Shown here: piece by piece, positions 28,251 to 38,300 of the stretch
How positions within the stretch are numbered: position 1 is the first letter of the stretch
Layout: each line of letters opens with the position of its first letter
Assembly: GCF_026013605.1 (NCBI RefSeq)
Contig: NZ_JAPDPJ010000018.1
Span: 27,622 to 91,621 of the forward strand
Direction of reading: 5' to 3'
From: Plebeiibacterium sediminum
Lineage (GTDB): Bacteria > Bacteroidota > Bacteroidia > Bacteroidales > Marinilabiliaceae
DNA length: 64,000 bases
Program-made: the position numbers and the translations under genes
The notes under the pieces: generated by a model
Told to the model about the DNA's origin: nothing
Databases searched by the model: none
Seen by the model: only the letters and a program-made list of their open reading frames with translations

Positions 28251-28341
28251 TCGTTTAGTTTATTTAAATGGTTAAATGGATGTCCATAAGCTATTCGTAT
28301 TTAAAGACGTTTAGTCTGGACTATACATATATACTCTTTTT

Positions 28342-29211
28342 TTAGTTTGATTTTTCGATTTCATAAAGACAGCTTCTCAATGAATCACGCCAGTATGGTA
28401 TTGAAATATTAAAATCGTTTTTTATTTTCTTTTTATTAAGAACCGAATAATATGGTCTTTTTGCTGGTGTTGGATATTCTGATGCTTCAATAGGATTGAC
28501 GATACATTTAATACCTGATAATTCAAAAATTGCTAAAGCAAAATCATACCAAGAAGCAACTCCCTCATTACTATAATGATAAACCTTTCCCTTTTTATCC
28601 AACTTTTCATTACTATTAATAATACTCATTATAGCACCTGCTAAATCCGCTGCATAAGTTGGTGTACCTACCTGGTCAAAAATAACACCTAAAGACTCTC
28701 TTTCTACACCTAATCTCATCATTGTTTTAACAAAATTATTGCCGAAAGAAGAATATAGCCAAGATGTTCTAATGATAATTCCTTCTTCATTAGAGGATAC
28801 AACATACTGTTCTCCCTCTAATTTTGTAAGCCCATATACACCTAAAGGTATTACTTGATCAGATTCCTTTAATGGACAAAATGCTTCTCCATTAAAAACA
28901 TAATCAGTAGAGATATGAATTAACTTGGCAGAACTTAATTCACAAGCTTTTATTAAATTTTTAACAGCTGTTGCATTTATAATTCTAGCTCGTTCAATAT
29001 CTGATTCCGCCTTATCAACCGCTGTATAAGCAGCACAATTAATAATTAAACCAACATTATGTTCCTCTACATAACTAATAATATCATCTTGATTTGTTAT
29101 ATCAAGCTCTTCAACATCGGTAAACATACAATTCAATTGAGGATATTGAAATGCGATATGCTTTAACTCCGAACCTAATTGTCCGTTTCCCCCTGTTACT
29201 AAAATATTCAT
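28342..29211 (-). CDS. rfbD: dTDP-4-dehydrorhamnose reductase
   Basis: 289 residues from the ATG at 29211 (a GTG three bases earlier is also in frame). Last step of dTDP-L-rhamnose synthesis. The NADPH loop ILVTGGNGQLGSEL opens the protein; INCAAYTAVDKAE, the catalytic STDYVFNG and YGLTKLEGE are all present. Length normal. It starts nine bases after rfbC ends. Confidence 0.95.
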   Translation of the reverse strand: MNILVTGGNGQLGSELKHIAFQYPQLNCMFTDVEELDITNQDDIISYVEEHNVGLIINCAAYTAVDKAESDIERARIINATAVKNLIKACELSSAKLIHISTDYVFNGEAFCPLKESDQVIPLGVYGLTKLEGEQYVVSSNEEGIIIRTSWLYSSFGNNFVKTMMRLGVERESLGVIFDQVGTPTYAADLAGAIMSIINSNEKLDKKGKVYHYSNEGVASWYDFALAIFELSGIKCIVNPIEASEYPTPAKRPYYSVLNKKKIKNDFNISIPYWRDSLRSCLYEIEKSN

Positions 29212-29220
29212 CACGATATC

Positions 29221-29796
29221 TTATTTTAGATAATCAGCCATTGTAAATTCTGAAGGTAATTCGATTCCAGCTAAAGGTTTTAACTCTTTATCTTTTGCTG
29301 ATAGAAGAACTGACTCTGCACTAATATTCCAATCAATAGCTAGTGCCTCGTCATTCCAGGCAATACCGGAATCATGTTCTGGGGCATACCAATTATCAAC
29401 CTTATAAGAAAAAATTGCAGACTTACTAAGCACCACAAACCCATGAGCAAATCCTCGGGGAACAAAAAACTGTCTTTTGTTTTGGTCAGATAAAACAACA
29501 GAAACATGTTTTCCAAAAGTAGGTGAATCTTTACGTAAGTCTACAGCCACATCAAGAACTTCACCTTCTATACACCTTACTAATTTTGCCTGATTAAACG
29601 GAGGCCTTTGAAAATGTAACCCTCGCAACACTCCATAACTAGATCTGGATTCATTATCCTGAACAAAATTAACTGGGCCTATTTTTTCTTCAAATTGCCT
29701 TTGATTAAAGGATTCGAAGAAATAGCCTCGGCTATCTCCAAAAACTTTAGGTTCTATAATAATTAAACCCTCAATATCTGTTTTAATAAACTTCAT
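29221..29796 (-). CDS. rfbC: dTDP-4-dehydrorhamnose 3,5-epimerase
   Basis: 191 residues from the ATG at 29796 (MKFIKTDIEGLII); a longer frame to 29829 has no family support. Cupin-fold epimerase. Catalytic residues are in GLHFQRPPFNQAKLVRC (His, Lys) and FFVPRGFAHGFVVLS; RGYFFESFN near the N-terminus is the substrate-binding signature. Third step of dTDP-rhamnose synthesis. Confidence 0.95.
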   Translation of the reverse strand: MKFIKTDIEGLIIIEPKVFGDSRGYFFESFNQRQFEEKIGPVNFVQDNESRSSYGVLRGLHFQRPPFNQAKLVRCIEGEVLDVAVDLRKDSPTFGKHVSVVLSDQNKRQFFVPRGFAHGFVVLSKSAIFSYKVDNWYAPEHDSGIAWNDEALAIDWNISAESVLLSAKDKELKPLAGIELPSEFTMADYLK

Positions 29797-29895
29797 GCTT
29801 ATAAATAGTTTAATAATACCACATGCCATTTACCAATAATGAGCAAGGCATACTAATGGATTATTTCATACGAATATATTATTTTCAAAGGACAA

Positions 29896-29931
29896 ATTGA
29901 ATTATCGAATAATTTAATTATCCAATTCAAT
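29896..29931. repeat. Inverted repeat between rfbA and rfbC
   Basis: ATTGAATT (29896-29903) and AATTCAAT (29924-29931) pair perfectly. Inside lies a second pairing AATTAT / ATAATT around CGA, giving two alternative hairpins. The wording (GATAATTC) resembles the repeats beside the GxxExxY gene. It follows the rfbA stop on the minus strand. Confidence 0.45.
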
Positions 29932-29940
29932 ATTAGTTGC

Positions 29941-30819
29941 TTATTGCCTTTTTGCTAACGACAATAAATATTGTCCATATTGATTCTTACTCAATTTCTC
30001 ACCTAGCTTAATTAACTGTTCTTTATTTATCCATCCATTTAAATAAGCAATCTCTTCTGGGCATGAAACCTTTAAACCAATTCTCTTTTCCAAAGTTTCA
30101 ACAAAATGGCTCGCTTCCAATAAAGACTCATGGGTTCCTGTATCTAACCAAGCAAATCCACGTCCCATTAATTCGACTTTTAATGCACTTTTATCTAAAT
30201 ATTCCTGATTAACAGTTGTGATTTCCAATTCTCCCCGAGGGCTGGGCTTAATGTTTTTAGCAATCTCAATAACACTATTAGGATAGAAATATAAACCCAC
30301 AACCGCATAATTTGACTTAGGCACTTCTGGCTTTTCCTCAATTGAAGTTACATTACCACCTTCATCAAAGGTACAAACACCATAACGCTCTGGATCATTA
30401 ACCCAATAACCAAATACTGACGCTTTATTTTCTTTTTTAACTGTTTTTACAGCATCTTGAAGTAATGAAACAAAACCATGTCCATAAAAAATATTATCAC
30501 CAAGAACCAAACATACATCATCATCACCGATAAACTCTTCTCCAAGAATAAATGCCTGCGCTAAGCCATCAGGTGAAGGTTGAATTACATATTCTAATTT
30601 TATTCCCCATTGACTTCCATCTCCCAATAACCGAACAAAGGAAGCTTGATCTTCTGGAGTTGTAATAATTAATATTTCTTTTATCCCAGCAAGTAATAAT
30701 ACAGACAAAGGATAATATATCATTGGTTTATCAAAAATTGGTAACAGCTGTTTAGATGTAGCTAATGTGATTGGGTGTAAACGTGTGCCGGAGCCTCCGG
30801 CGAGTATGACGCCTTTCAT
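29941..30819 (-). CDS. rfbA: Glucose-1-phosphate thymidylyltransferase
   Basis: 292 residues. First step of dTDP-L-rhamnose synthesis. The nucleotidyltransferase signature [20 protein letters not shown] is followed by [11 protein letters not shown], the metal-binding Asp in [12 protein letters not shown] and [18 protein letters not shown]. Normal length. It overlaps the preceding glycosyltransferase gene by four bases (ATGA). Confidence 0.97.
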   Translation of the reverse strand: MKGVILAGGSGTRLHPITLATSKQLLPIFDKPMIYYPLSVLLLAGIKEILIITTPEDQASFVRLLGDGSQWGIKLEYVIQPSPDGLAQAFILGEEFIGDDDVCLVLGDNIFYGHGFVSLLQDAVKTVKKENKASVFGYWVNDPERYGVCTFDEGGNVTSIEEKPEVPKSNYAVVGLYFYPNSVIEIAKNIKPSPRGELEITTVNQEYLDKSALKVELMGRGFAWLDTGTHESLLEASHFVETLEKRIGLKVSCPEEIAYLNGWINKEQLIKLGEKLSKNQYGQYLLSLAKRQ

Positions 30820-31934
30820 GATTGATTCAAATTAAATTCTGTATATTTTTCATTAATATACTCTTGTAGTTCTTTATTAAATCGCTGTTTAGAAAATTTC
30901 TCAGCATTTACTCGTACAACTTTAGCATCAAAATTCATATCGTCAAAACGATCAATGGCCTCCATTAAGGACTCCACAGTCTGCACATTAAAATGAACTC
31001 CAGTCTGACCATCTATTACGGTTTCTTTAGTACCGCCTCTTCCTAATGCAATAACAGGTGTACCACATGCCTGAGCTTCAACTGGAATGATTCCAAAATC
31101 TTCATCAGCTGCAAATACAAAAGCTTTTGCTTTTTGCATCAGCTCAAGCATCTCATCATTAGTTACAAATCCTTTCATCTCAACATTAGGCCCTGCTAAA
31201 GCCTTTATTTTCGAATAATCAGGCCCCGTACCTGCTACTATCAACCTTTTATTTGGCATTTTTGAAAAAGCCTTAACAATAAGATCTATTTTCTTATATG
31301 GCACTAATCTTGAAGCTGTGTAATAATACTCATCCTTGTCCTCACATAAATCAAAGCGATGAGTATCCACTGGAGGATAGATCACATCCGCTTCTCGTCT
31401 GTATACTTTATTTATTCTTTTTTTGATATAATTTGAGTTTGCTATAAAATAATCCACTCTATTAGCACTAATTACATCCCAAATACGAAGTCTATATAAC
31501 GTATGTCGAACAAACCATTTCTTTATACCGAAGCCAACTAATCGAGCTTCGTTCAGATATTGATGGTATAAATCCCATGCATATCTAGCAGGTGAATGAC
31601 AGTAACAAATATGCAACTGCTTAGAATTTGTTATGATACCTTTTGCAACAGAAGAAGAGGATGAGATAATTAAATCATACCCAGAAAAATCAAAACTCTC
31701 AACTGCTTTAGGAAATAATGGCAAATAATTCCGGTATTTTTTTCTACCTAAAGGTAGTTTAGCTACAAAAGACTCATGTAATTTATTTTTATTAATATTC
31801 AATTCATCAATAACTCTATCATGGGATGTCACCGTATAAATATCAGCCTCTGGATATAATTCCAGAAAACATTCGAATACTTTTTCTGCTCCTCCTATCT
31901 CAGTGAGCCAATCTTGTATGAGTGCTACTTTCAA
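30816..31934 (-). CDS. Glycosyltransferase, GT4 family
   Basis: 372 residues, TTG start that overlaps the end of the preceding membrane-protein gene by 35 bases. GT-B fold: N-terminal [15 protein letters not shown] acceptor side, and a C-terminal donor domain with [16 protein letters not shown] and the EX7E motif region [19 protein letters not shown]. Similar proteins (WbaZ-like mannosyltransferases) use GDP-mannose, but the donor here is not certain. It adds one sugar of the repeat unit at the cytoplasmic face. Confidence 0.88.
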   Translation of the reverse strand: MKVALIQDWLTEIGGAEKVFECFLELYPEADIYTVTSHDRVIDELNINKNKLHESFVAKLPLGRKKYRNYLPLFPKAVESFDFSGYDLIISSSSSVAKGIITNSKQLHICYCHSPARYAWDLYHQYLNEARLVGFGIKKWFVRHTLYRLRIWDVISANRVDYFIANSNYIKKRINKVYRREADVIYPPVDTHRFDLCEDKDEYYYTASRLVPYKKIDLIVKAFSKMPNKRLIVAGTGPDYSKIKALAGPNVEMKGFVTNDEMLELMQKAKAFVFAADEDFGIIPVEAQACGTPVIALGRGGTKETVIDGQTGVHFNVQTVESLMEAIDRFDDMNFDAKVVRVNAEKFSKQRFNKELQEYINEKYTEFNLNQS

Positions 31935-33066
31935 AATTATTTTTTTTTCTTTGTGATATACAAACTAACGCTAAATATATTGCTACCACTCCACTAGGAT
32001 AGAAGTGACCGGCTAATGCTCCTAAAATAACATAAACAATTCCAATATAAATCAAATAACTATTAGCTTTTACATAAAAAAACTCCTTGAAAAATATAAT
32101 ACAGTATATACTTCCTCCTACAATTCCAAAAAAAACAAAAACATCTATAAGGTCCATTTGGATATATGTTTCAATATAATTACATCCGCCAAAAAAATAA
32201 TTTACAACTCCCCAATTCTCAATTAAAGGAATAATTCTACTCAAAAATAATTCATTTCGAAAACTTAAAACAGATGTTAAAATATCAGTAGTAAAGGCTA
32301 AATCAATAAAAAAAGTAAAAACACCTGACATAATTAAGATAGCTAAAAGAAAAACAATCATAATTAATCCCTGTATATAATTTTTTGTAGAATAAATATG
32401 ATATATTGTGAATATTAAAATAAAAAGATATGCTGTCTTTGTTCCTAACAATAAGCTACCTATAACCAAAAATAAAAACTCAAAAACATTCATCCATTCT
32501 TTATGAATTGCTCTAATTCTATCATATAAAACAACTAATCCTAGAAAATAGAAAGGAGAAGCATCATTAGCTAAGTAGAAAACACCATCATAACCAAAGC
32601 GACCATCGTATGCTGAAAATAAACCAATATTGAATAACAATCCTATTAAAATGAGTATAGTATTAATGAAAAGAACCAGTCTAAAACCGATAATACTATT
32701 TTCTATCTGTTTAGGAGATAATTTTAAAAAAAATATTAACCAAAAAAATGGATAGACGTATCTAACCATTGTCTTTATAAAAATATAAAGCTCACTTGAG
32801 TCAATTCCATGAAAATAAGACAACCACCCCACAAACCCTGTTACACATATAAGCAATAGATTAAACAATAACTTCTTATTTGATTTGAAGTTAATTATAG
32901 CAAACATAATCAAGCCAATAAATATGAGTATTTTAAAGTAAACTATGGTCGAATTACCTGGATCTTCGTCTATTCCAATATATAAAAGTAGTTTAACAAA
33001 AAAATCCATTAAAAAATGTAGCATAATTAGAACCAAACCTATATTTCTATTCAAATTAGCTAGCAT
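31900..33066 (-). CDS. Multi-pass membrane protein, Wzy-like polysaccharide polymerase candidate
   Basis: 388 residues with about ten or eleven hydrophobic segments and no soluble domain. A longer loop near the C-terminal third (TDILTSVLSFRNELFLSRII) resembles the large periplasmic loop of O-antigen polymerases. Sequence alone does not give a family name. Position among glycosyltransferases and next to a second Wzy/WaaL-like gene supports a role as polymerase. It overlaps both neighbours by 11 and 35 bases, so it is firmly part of the operon. Confidence 0.65.
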   Translation of the reverse strand: MLANLNRNIGLVLIMLHFLMDFFVKLLLYIGIDEDPGNSTIVYFKILIFIGLIMFAIINFKSNKKLLFNLLLICVTGFVGWLSYFHGIDSSELYIFIKTMVRYVYPFFWLIFFLKLSPKQIENSIIGFRLVLFINTILILIGLLFNIGLFSAYDGRFGYDGVFYLANDASPFYFLGLVVLYDRIRAIHKEWMNVFEFLFLVIGSLLLGTKTAYLFILIFTIYHIYSTKNYIQGLIMIVFLLAILIMSGVFTFFIDLAFTTDILTSVLSFRNELFLSRIIPLIENWGVVNYFFGGCNYIETYIQMDLIDVFVFFGIVGGSIYCIIFFKEFFYVKANSYLIYIGIVYVILGALAGHFYPSGVVAIYLALVCISQRKKNNFESSTHTRLAH

Positions 33067-34120
33067 TCTTAATCTTTAATAATTCATTAACTAATATTCT
33101 TGCTGAGTAAGTCCATGAAAACCTATTAACATTTGAGTAACCTTTGTTTATTATGTCATCTAGCTCTTCTTTCGACATACAAAAAATATTACATATTGAT
33201 TCAGCCATTTCTATTGCACTATAAGGATTACAATACTTTACAGAATCAGCAAAAACCTCTTTAAAAACAGGGATATTGGAAACTAAAACAGGTACACCCA
33301 TTGATTGTGCTTCCAAAGGAGGAATACCGAAACCTTCATAAAGAGACGGGTAAACAAAAGCTCTAGCCTTTCTATATAATTCCAACAATTCTTCATCGCT
33401 TACATATCCTAATACATCGATTTGCTTATGCCGTATATCTTGACCAAAATCTGAAAAATTCTTTCCAGAACACCCTACTACTTTTAATTTAATATCATTA
33501 GATGTATATGACATTGCCTCGATCAAGGTATACAAGTTCTTTCTTGGATCTAATGAACCAACAAATAAAATATAATCCTCTATTTCTAATACTTCCTTTT
33601 TCTTGTTAGTAAAACATTCTGAAACAGCATTATAAACAACAGAAACCTTCTCCTTTTTAACATGAAGTCTATCACATATTTCCTCTTTTGATACCTCACT
33701 AACTGTTATTATATGTTTAGCAATATATGCAATTCTAGGAATCAAAATGCGATAATACCAATAAAACTTCTTGGAAAACCATTTAGGGTTTTCCAGAAAT
33801 GCCAAATCATGAATTGTTGATACTGAGTTTTTATATAACAACGGTGCGGTGTTACATAAATTAAGTAATAGAGGATTTCCATTATCTTTTAAATACTTAG
33901 GTAAGTCAATTTGTTCCCACAAATGCCCCTTATTGCGACCTATTAATTCTACATCTAAGAACTCAGCTAACTCCTTGTTAACAATATTCTTTGGAGCCAC
34001 CCACTTCACAATCAACTCCGAATCCTTTAGATGCTTTGATAACTCAATAGCAAAACGTTGAACTCCTGTTACTTTTTGGGTTAAAAATCGGGCATTTATA
34101 TATATACAATTTCTACTCAT
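33056..34120 (-). CDS. Glycosyltransferase, GT4 family
   Basis: 354 residues, GT-B fold. The C-terminal domain has FVGSLDPRKNLYTLIEAM and the donor-binding YPSLYEGFGIPPLEAQSMG with the EX7E glutamates. The N-terminal part has TVSEVSKEEICDRL, typical of the WbdA/mannosyltransferase-like subgroup. Donor and acceptor are unknown. Overlaps the upstream gene by eight bases. Confidence 0.9.
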   Translation of the reverse strand: MSRNCIYINARFLTQKVTGVQRFAIELSKHLKDSELIVKWVAPKNIVNKELAEFLDVELIGRNKGHLWEQIDLPKYLKDNGNPLLLNLCNTAPLLYKNSVSTIHDLAFLENPKWFSKKFYWYYRILIPRIAYIAKHIITVSEVSKEEICDRLHVKKEKVSVVYNAVSECFTNKKKEVLEIEDYILFVGSLDPRKNLYTLIEAMSYTSNDIKLKVVGCSGKNFSDFGQDIRHKQIDVLGYVSDEELLELYRKARAFVYPSLYEGFGIPPLEAQSMGVPVLVSNIPVFKEVFADSVKYCNPYSAIEMAESICNIFCMSKEELDDIINKGYSNVNRFSWTYSARILVNELLKIKNAS

Positions 34121-35360
34121 TTACTGCAACCTTTTCATCATATGTTAAATAATTCATAAAGATAAAAACCCAATAATAAAAAAACATATATTGCTGATAG
34201 AATATACCTTGCAAAGCTATTGCTAAACAAAACAATAGCATTGTTAGTATGTTATTATTTATACTAGTTCTTAATATTCTAAACAATGGAAAAATAATAA
34301 TTATCACATGTAAACAAAGTCCCACCAAACCAATTTCAATCAAATACGTAATGTATTCAGAATGGAAATTAGCATACTTATCACCTCCAAAAAAAGATGA
34401 TGCAAAAAAAGATCCAGACATAAAACCATGTCCTAAAATAACGGAATGCCAACTTTCCATAATTATCTCTTTACCAGCTTGCAACAACAAAAAATGATGT
34501 CCGGTAGAACCAACATCTAATAACCTTGTTTGAAGCCCTTTTATAATCAAGGACAAATCTACATGACCCAGTATGTTTCTTACTATATATATTAGTCCAC
34601 CAAAAATTATTAAACTAAAGACTGCACGCCTTTTATTTATATAAAATTGTATGTTTTTAAATTGAATTAACTTAATAAATAATAATCTTACACCAACAAT
34701 ACCCAAATGTGCTGCAATGGCGCTACGCGACAATGTTATAAGAATAATTAATCCATACAAACGACGATACCATTTCATATCTCTTTTTTCAATCTTAAAA
34801 GATAATAGGTATAAAAAGGAAAAAAAGAAACCACATACATTTGGATCAATAAAACCTCCAGTTAGCCTTGGAAGAAAATAACTAATTGTTTGAGGGTACA
34901 ACTTAACAAAAGAATTTGAGTTATCCTGATAAAATCCTCCTTTAAGAAATAAGTAAATTTGAATTAGCGAGAAGAAAGCATATACAATAACTGACCACTT
35001 TGAAAATTTATAATATATATTATTAATTTTTGACCATTGATCCTTTAATAGAATTGTAAAACTATAACATGAAATGATTGTGTAAAAAAACAAAATGATC
35101 CTTTTAATCAAGGATGTATCGGGCAATGAAAAACATCTTAACAATATATACACCAAATATATGGATAGAATTAAAGAAAGTTCTTGATTTATTTTTATAG
35201 TGGTATTCTTAATTGCAAATACCAGTACATATATATTCACAACCACGCTTAAGGCCACTGATGGAGTAAGTTCGAATGGCAGAAATTCACCTGAAAAGTC
35301 TACTCTAAAAACCCCTAAGCTAACTAAAAAAAATATAATTAAAGTCTCCTTTTTAAGCAT
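34113..35360 (-). CDS. O-antigen ligase/polymerase family membrane protein
   Basis: 415 residues from the ATG at 35360. About eleven hydrophobic segments. The motif TLSRSAIAAHLGIVG matches the SRG-type motif of the Wzy_C (WaaL/Wzy) family, and the periplasmic loop ILGHGFMSGSFF...NFHSEYITYLIEIGLVGL contains the conserved His. It either polymerises the repeat unit or ligates the finished chain to lipid A core. With another Wzy-like gene close by, one of the two may be the ligase. Confidence 0.8.
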   Translation of the reverse strand: MLKKETLIIFFLVSLGVFRVDFSGEFLPFELTPSVALSVVVNIYVLVFAIKNTTIKINQELSLILSIYLVYILLRCFSLPDTSLIKRIILFFYTIISCYSFTILLKDQWSKINNIYYKFSKWSVIVYAFFSLIQIYLFLKGGFYQDNSNSFVKLYPQTISYFLPRLTGGFIDPNVCGFFFSFLYLLSFKIEKRDMKWYRRLYGLIILITLSRSAIAAHLGIVGVRLLFIKLIQFKNIQFYINKRRAVFSLIIFGGLIYIVRNILGHVDLSLIIKGLQTRLLDVGSTGHHFLLLQAGKEIIMESWHSVILGHGFMSGSFFASSFFGGDKYANFHSEYITYLIEIGLVGLCLHVIIIIFPLFRILRTSINNNILTMLLFCLAIALQGIFYQQYMFFYYWVFIFMNYLTYDEKVAVNE

Positions 35361-36321
35361 CAAATAATATCCTAATTATTTTAGGTAAAAGATCAAATCT
35401 TCTTCTTCTAATCCGATTAAACAAAACAATTACAAAACCTAACTTTACCAACAAAATCCTTCTAGGGAAATGTGATTTCATAAAAATTAATCGTGATTTT
35501 AAAGAACTAAGATCGGACACCTCTGATTTCGAAGCAACTTTTCGGTTATCTCCTTTCGTAGAAGCCCCTTCCTTATGGAATATTAATTTCTCTTCATTCA
35601 CTCCAAAATTATAGCCTTTTTTCATGCCCCTCATTACCCAATCTACCTCTTCGTAGTATAAAAAGAAATCTTCATTTAAACCACCAACATCTTCAATGAA
35701 TTTCCTTTTTACTAACATACTCGCTCCAACTGGATAATCAAGTAGTTTAATACTGGATATTTCATTCAACTGTTTTACTGTTCCAAAGAATTTATTAAGA
35801 ACTCCCCCAATACTCTGTATTACATCTGGTTGATAATAATCATACAATGTAGCGCCCAATATTCCAACATCTTGCGTTCTGTTGTTAATGTCTTTAACAA
35901 GCACATCTAAAGCATCTCTAGTCACTATACAATCATTGTTTAACAACCAGACATACTCATAGTTTTTGTTTTCAATAGCTCTTAATGCCACATTATTTGC
36001 TGCTGCAAATCCTCTATTTTCAGCCTTTATTATAGTTAATTCATTAAGTTCTAACAATTCATCCCCTTCATTAATTATATGAATTTTTTCTACACTTTTT
36101 GACAAAGGATAAACTATATCTTTATAATTTGTTTTAATACTTTTAACCTGACCTCTTGCCCATGCTTCAATAAATTCAATACTTAACTCTGAACTAGAGT
36201 TATCAACTACTATAATAGAATAATTAGTATATTTAATTTTTTTTAATGATTCAAGACACTCAATCGTATCATTATGACCATTATAATTAACTAAAACAAT
36301 TACAACTTTATTGTCACTCAT
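35353..36321 (-). CDS. Glycosyltransferase, GT2 family (rhamnosyltransferase-like)
   Basis: 322 residues. GT-A fold: VVIVLVNYNGHNDTIECLES at the start, AENRGFAAANNVALR, the WLLNNDCIV metal-binding region (DxD-type) and the FFLYYEEVDWVMRG motif typical of WbbL-like rhamnosyltransferases. The rfbABCD set provides dTDP-rhamnose, so this gene is the best candidate in the locus for adding rhamnose; this is inference. Confidence 0.88.
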   Translation of the reverse strand: MSDNKVVIVLVNYNGHNDTIECLESLKKIKYTNYSIIVVDNSSSELSIEFIEAWARGQVKSIKTNYKDIVYPLSKSVEKIHIINEGDELLELNELTIIKAENRGFAAANNVALRAIENKNYEYVWLLNNDCIVTRDALDVLVKDINNRTQDVGILGATLYDYYQPDVIQSIGGVLNKFFGTVKQLNEISSIKLLDYPVGASMLVKRKFIEDVGGLNEDFFLYYEEVDWVMRGMKKGYNFGVNEEKLIFHKEGASTKGDNRKVASKSEVSDLSSLKSRLIFMKSHFPRRILLVKLGFVIVLFNRIRRRRFDLLPKIIRILFDA

Positions 36322-37205
36322 TACTTTAATCCAAAATAATATAATATCCCTTGCAATGGTCTGTTTATAGCGCCATATATGTAACCAATTTTTTTTCCAA
36401 GTTTAAACGCTCTCTCTTGGAAAGGCTTACCTACTTTATCTGCTAATGTCAATCGGAATCGTTCACGTAAATCACTATCTGAAATTTCACTATCAATTTT
36501 AAATATAGCCTCCATCTGATTTCTGAGCATAATTAGACTATCTTTGGTCATACTGTTAATATGCCAACGATAATAGACATCACACGTATTATCACAAAAA
36601 ACTCTATTTGTTAACTTAGATAGATTAAACCACATATACCAATCTTCTTTTGCTTTCAATACCTCATCAAATAAGATCTTACCTTCTCCAAAAAAATCAG
36701 CTCTTAATAATGCACAATGAATCGGAATTGTAAACTCATTATCCCATTTTAGTAAAATATCTTCATGAAAATTAGTTGATAAATGCTGAAAATCTATTCT
36801 TAAAAAAGGAAATTTAAGCGATTTTTCAAACATATAACAACTACTTAAAACAATGTCAACATTTCTTGCTGTAATTTCTTCAACCTGACGTTTAAGTTTA
36901 TTTTCTCCTATAATATCATCCGAATCCAAAAACTGAATAAATTCGCCCTTTGCTTCTTTTAAACCTTGGTTCCTTGCAGATGACAATCCACCGTTAGTTT
37001 TATACACATAACGGAAGCGAGCATCTTCATCACAATACTTTTGGGCAATTTTTTCTGTGTTGTCAGATGATCCATCATTAACGACAATACACTCCCAGTT
37101 ATCATAGGCTTGGTATTTTATGCAATTTAAAGTCTGAGATAAAAATCCTGCTTGATTATAACACGGAATAATTATAGATACCAATCCCTTACTATGGCAA
37201 TTCAT
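36321..37205 (-). CDS. Glycosyltransferase, GT2 family
   Basis: 294 residues. N-terminal GT-A domain with VSIIIPCYNQAGFLSQTLN, VNDGSSDNTEKIA and the metal-binding FLDSDDII; the C-terminal third is helical and not recognised. It shares one base with the next gene. Donor unknown. A 131-base gap without gene lies before it. Confidence 0.88.
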   Translation of the reverse strand: MNCHSKGLVSIIIPCYNQAGFLSQTLNCIKYQAYDNWECIVVNDGSSDNTEKIAQKYCDEDARFRYVYKTNGGLSSARNQGLKEAKGEFIQFLDSDDIIGENKLKRQVEEITARNVDIVLSSCYMFEKSLKFPFLRIDFQHLSTNFHEDILLKWDNEFTIPIHCALLRADFFGEGKILFDEVLKAKEDWYMWFNLSKLTNRVFCDNTCDVYYRWHINSMTKDSLIMLRNQMEAIFKIDSEISDSDLRERFRLTLADKVGKPFQERAFKLGKKIGYIYGAINRPLQGILYYFGLK

Positions 37206-37336
37206 TTGTTTTATTTACTTATTTATTATCTAACATTAAAGTCATTGAATAACCTATTTTATCCTTGAAGGTCAATTAAGATAAATTCGATCATAAATAT
37301 TCTATTAAAAACTTTCAGATTCAAGATCATATCAAT

Positions 37337-38296
37337 CTAAAATATAGTTTTAAGCAACATCAATCGATGTCTAACTGACATATGCTTTAACCGAATAGCA
37401 TAATGAAAAATCGATCTATTAAGGATTTTGGTAATTGTATCCTGATTAATAAATTTACTAAAATCCACACTTCTAAAAATTTCACACACCCTAATAAAAT
37501 TATCTGTTTCATATTCTAAGATGGGAAAACGAGTACATATTTTTTCATAAATACCATACTCCAATTCTGATAAATTTATTCCAAGCATATTTAGCCATCG
37601 ACACCTTATCACCTTAACATAATCTTGCTGCTCATGATATGTCTTACTTGATACCTGATTTACATGTATCCTATAGTACAATAAATATTTTGGTATATTT
37701 GCTAACTTTAAACCTTTAAAAACCATTTCACTCCACAAAGCATAATCCTGAGCCTTAGGAATAGATTCATCATACAACAGTCCCTGTTCCAAACAAATTC
37801 TTCGTCTAAACATAACACTTGCATGTCCCAAACAATTATTGAATAATAAACGTGCAGCGATTTCTTTACTACTTACAGGATTTTTCACTTTATTAATTAC
37901 ACCATTCCCAAATTCTTTCACCCAAGTTCCGCATAAGCTTATATCCTGATTTTTTTCTAAAAATTCAACTTGACACTTAAATCTTTCCTTATGAGAAATA
38001 TCATCAGCATCCATTCGTGCAATATATTCACCTCCTGCAAGTTGAAGTCCTTTATTTAATGATTTTGTCAGGCCTATATTTTTCTCATTGGAAACAATAC
38101 GTATCCTATTATCCTTTTCTGAAAATTCCTTAAGAAGTTTAATTATTCTGGAATGTTCTGGATTATCATTTATTACAATAAACTCAAAATCTCTTAATGA
38201 TTGATCCAATATTGATTCAATCGATTCCTTTATCCATTCGGATGGTTCCGAATAAACACTCATTATTACTGAAATTAAAGGAGATGATTTGACCAT
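37337..38296 (-). CDS. Glycosyltransferase, GT2 family
   Basis: 319 residues. PLISVIMSVYSEPSEWIKES opens the GT-A fold; NIGLTKSLNKGLQLAGGEYI and ARMDADDIS give the nucleotide and metal sites. FNNCLGHASVMFRR and AQDYALWSEMV match a subgroup common in O-antigen loci. Donor unknown. It begins four bases after the flippase gene ends. Confidence 0.9.
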   Translation of the reverse strand: MVKSSPLISVIMSVYSEPSEWIKESIESILDQSLRDFEFIVINDNPEHSRIIKLLKEFSEKDNRIRIVSNEKNIGLTKSLNKGLQLAGGEYIARMDADDISHKERFKCQVEFLEKNQDISLCGTWVKEFGNGVINKVKNPVSSKEIAARLLFNNCLGHASVMFRRRICLEQGLLYDESIPKAQDYALWSEMVFKGLKLANIPKYLLYYRIHVNQVSSKTYHEQQDYVKVIRCRWLNMLGINLSELEYGIYEKICTRFPILEYETDNFIRVCEIFRSVDFSKFINQDTITKILNRSIFHYAIRLKHMSVRHRLMLLKTIF

Positions 38297-38300
38297 AAAA

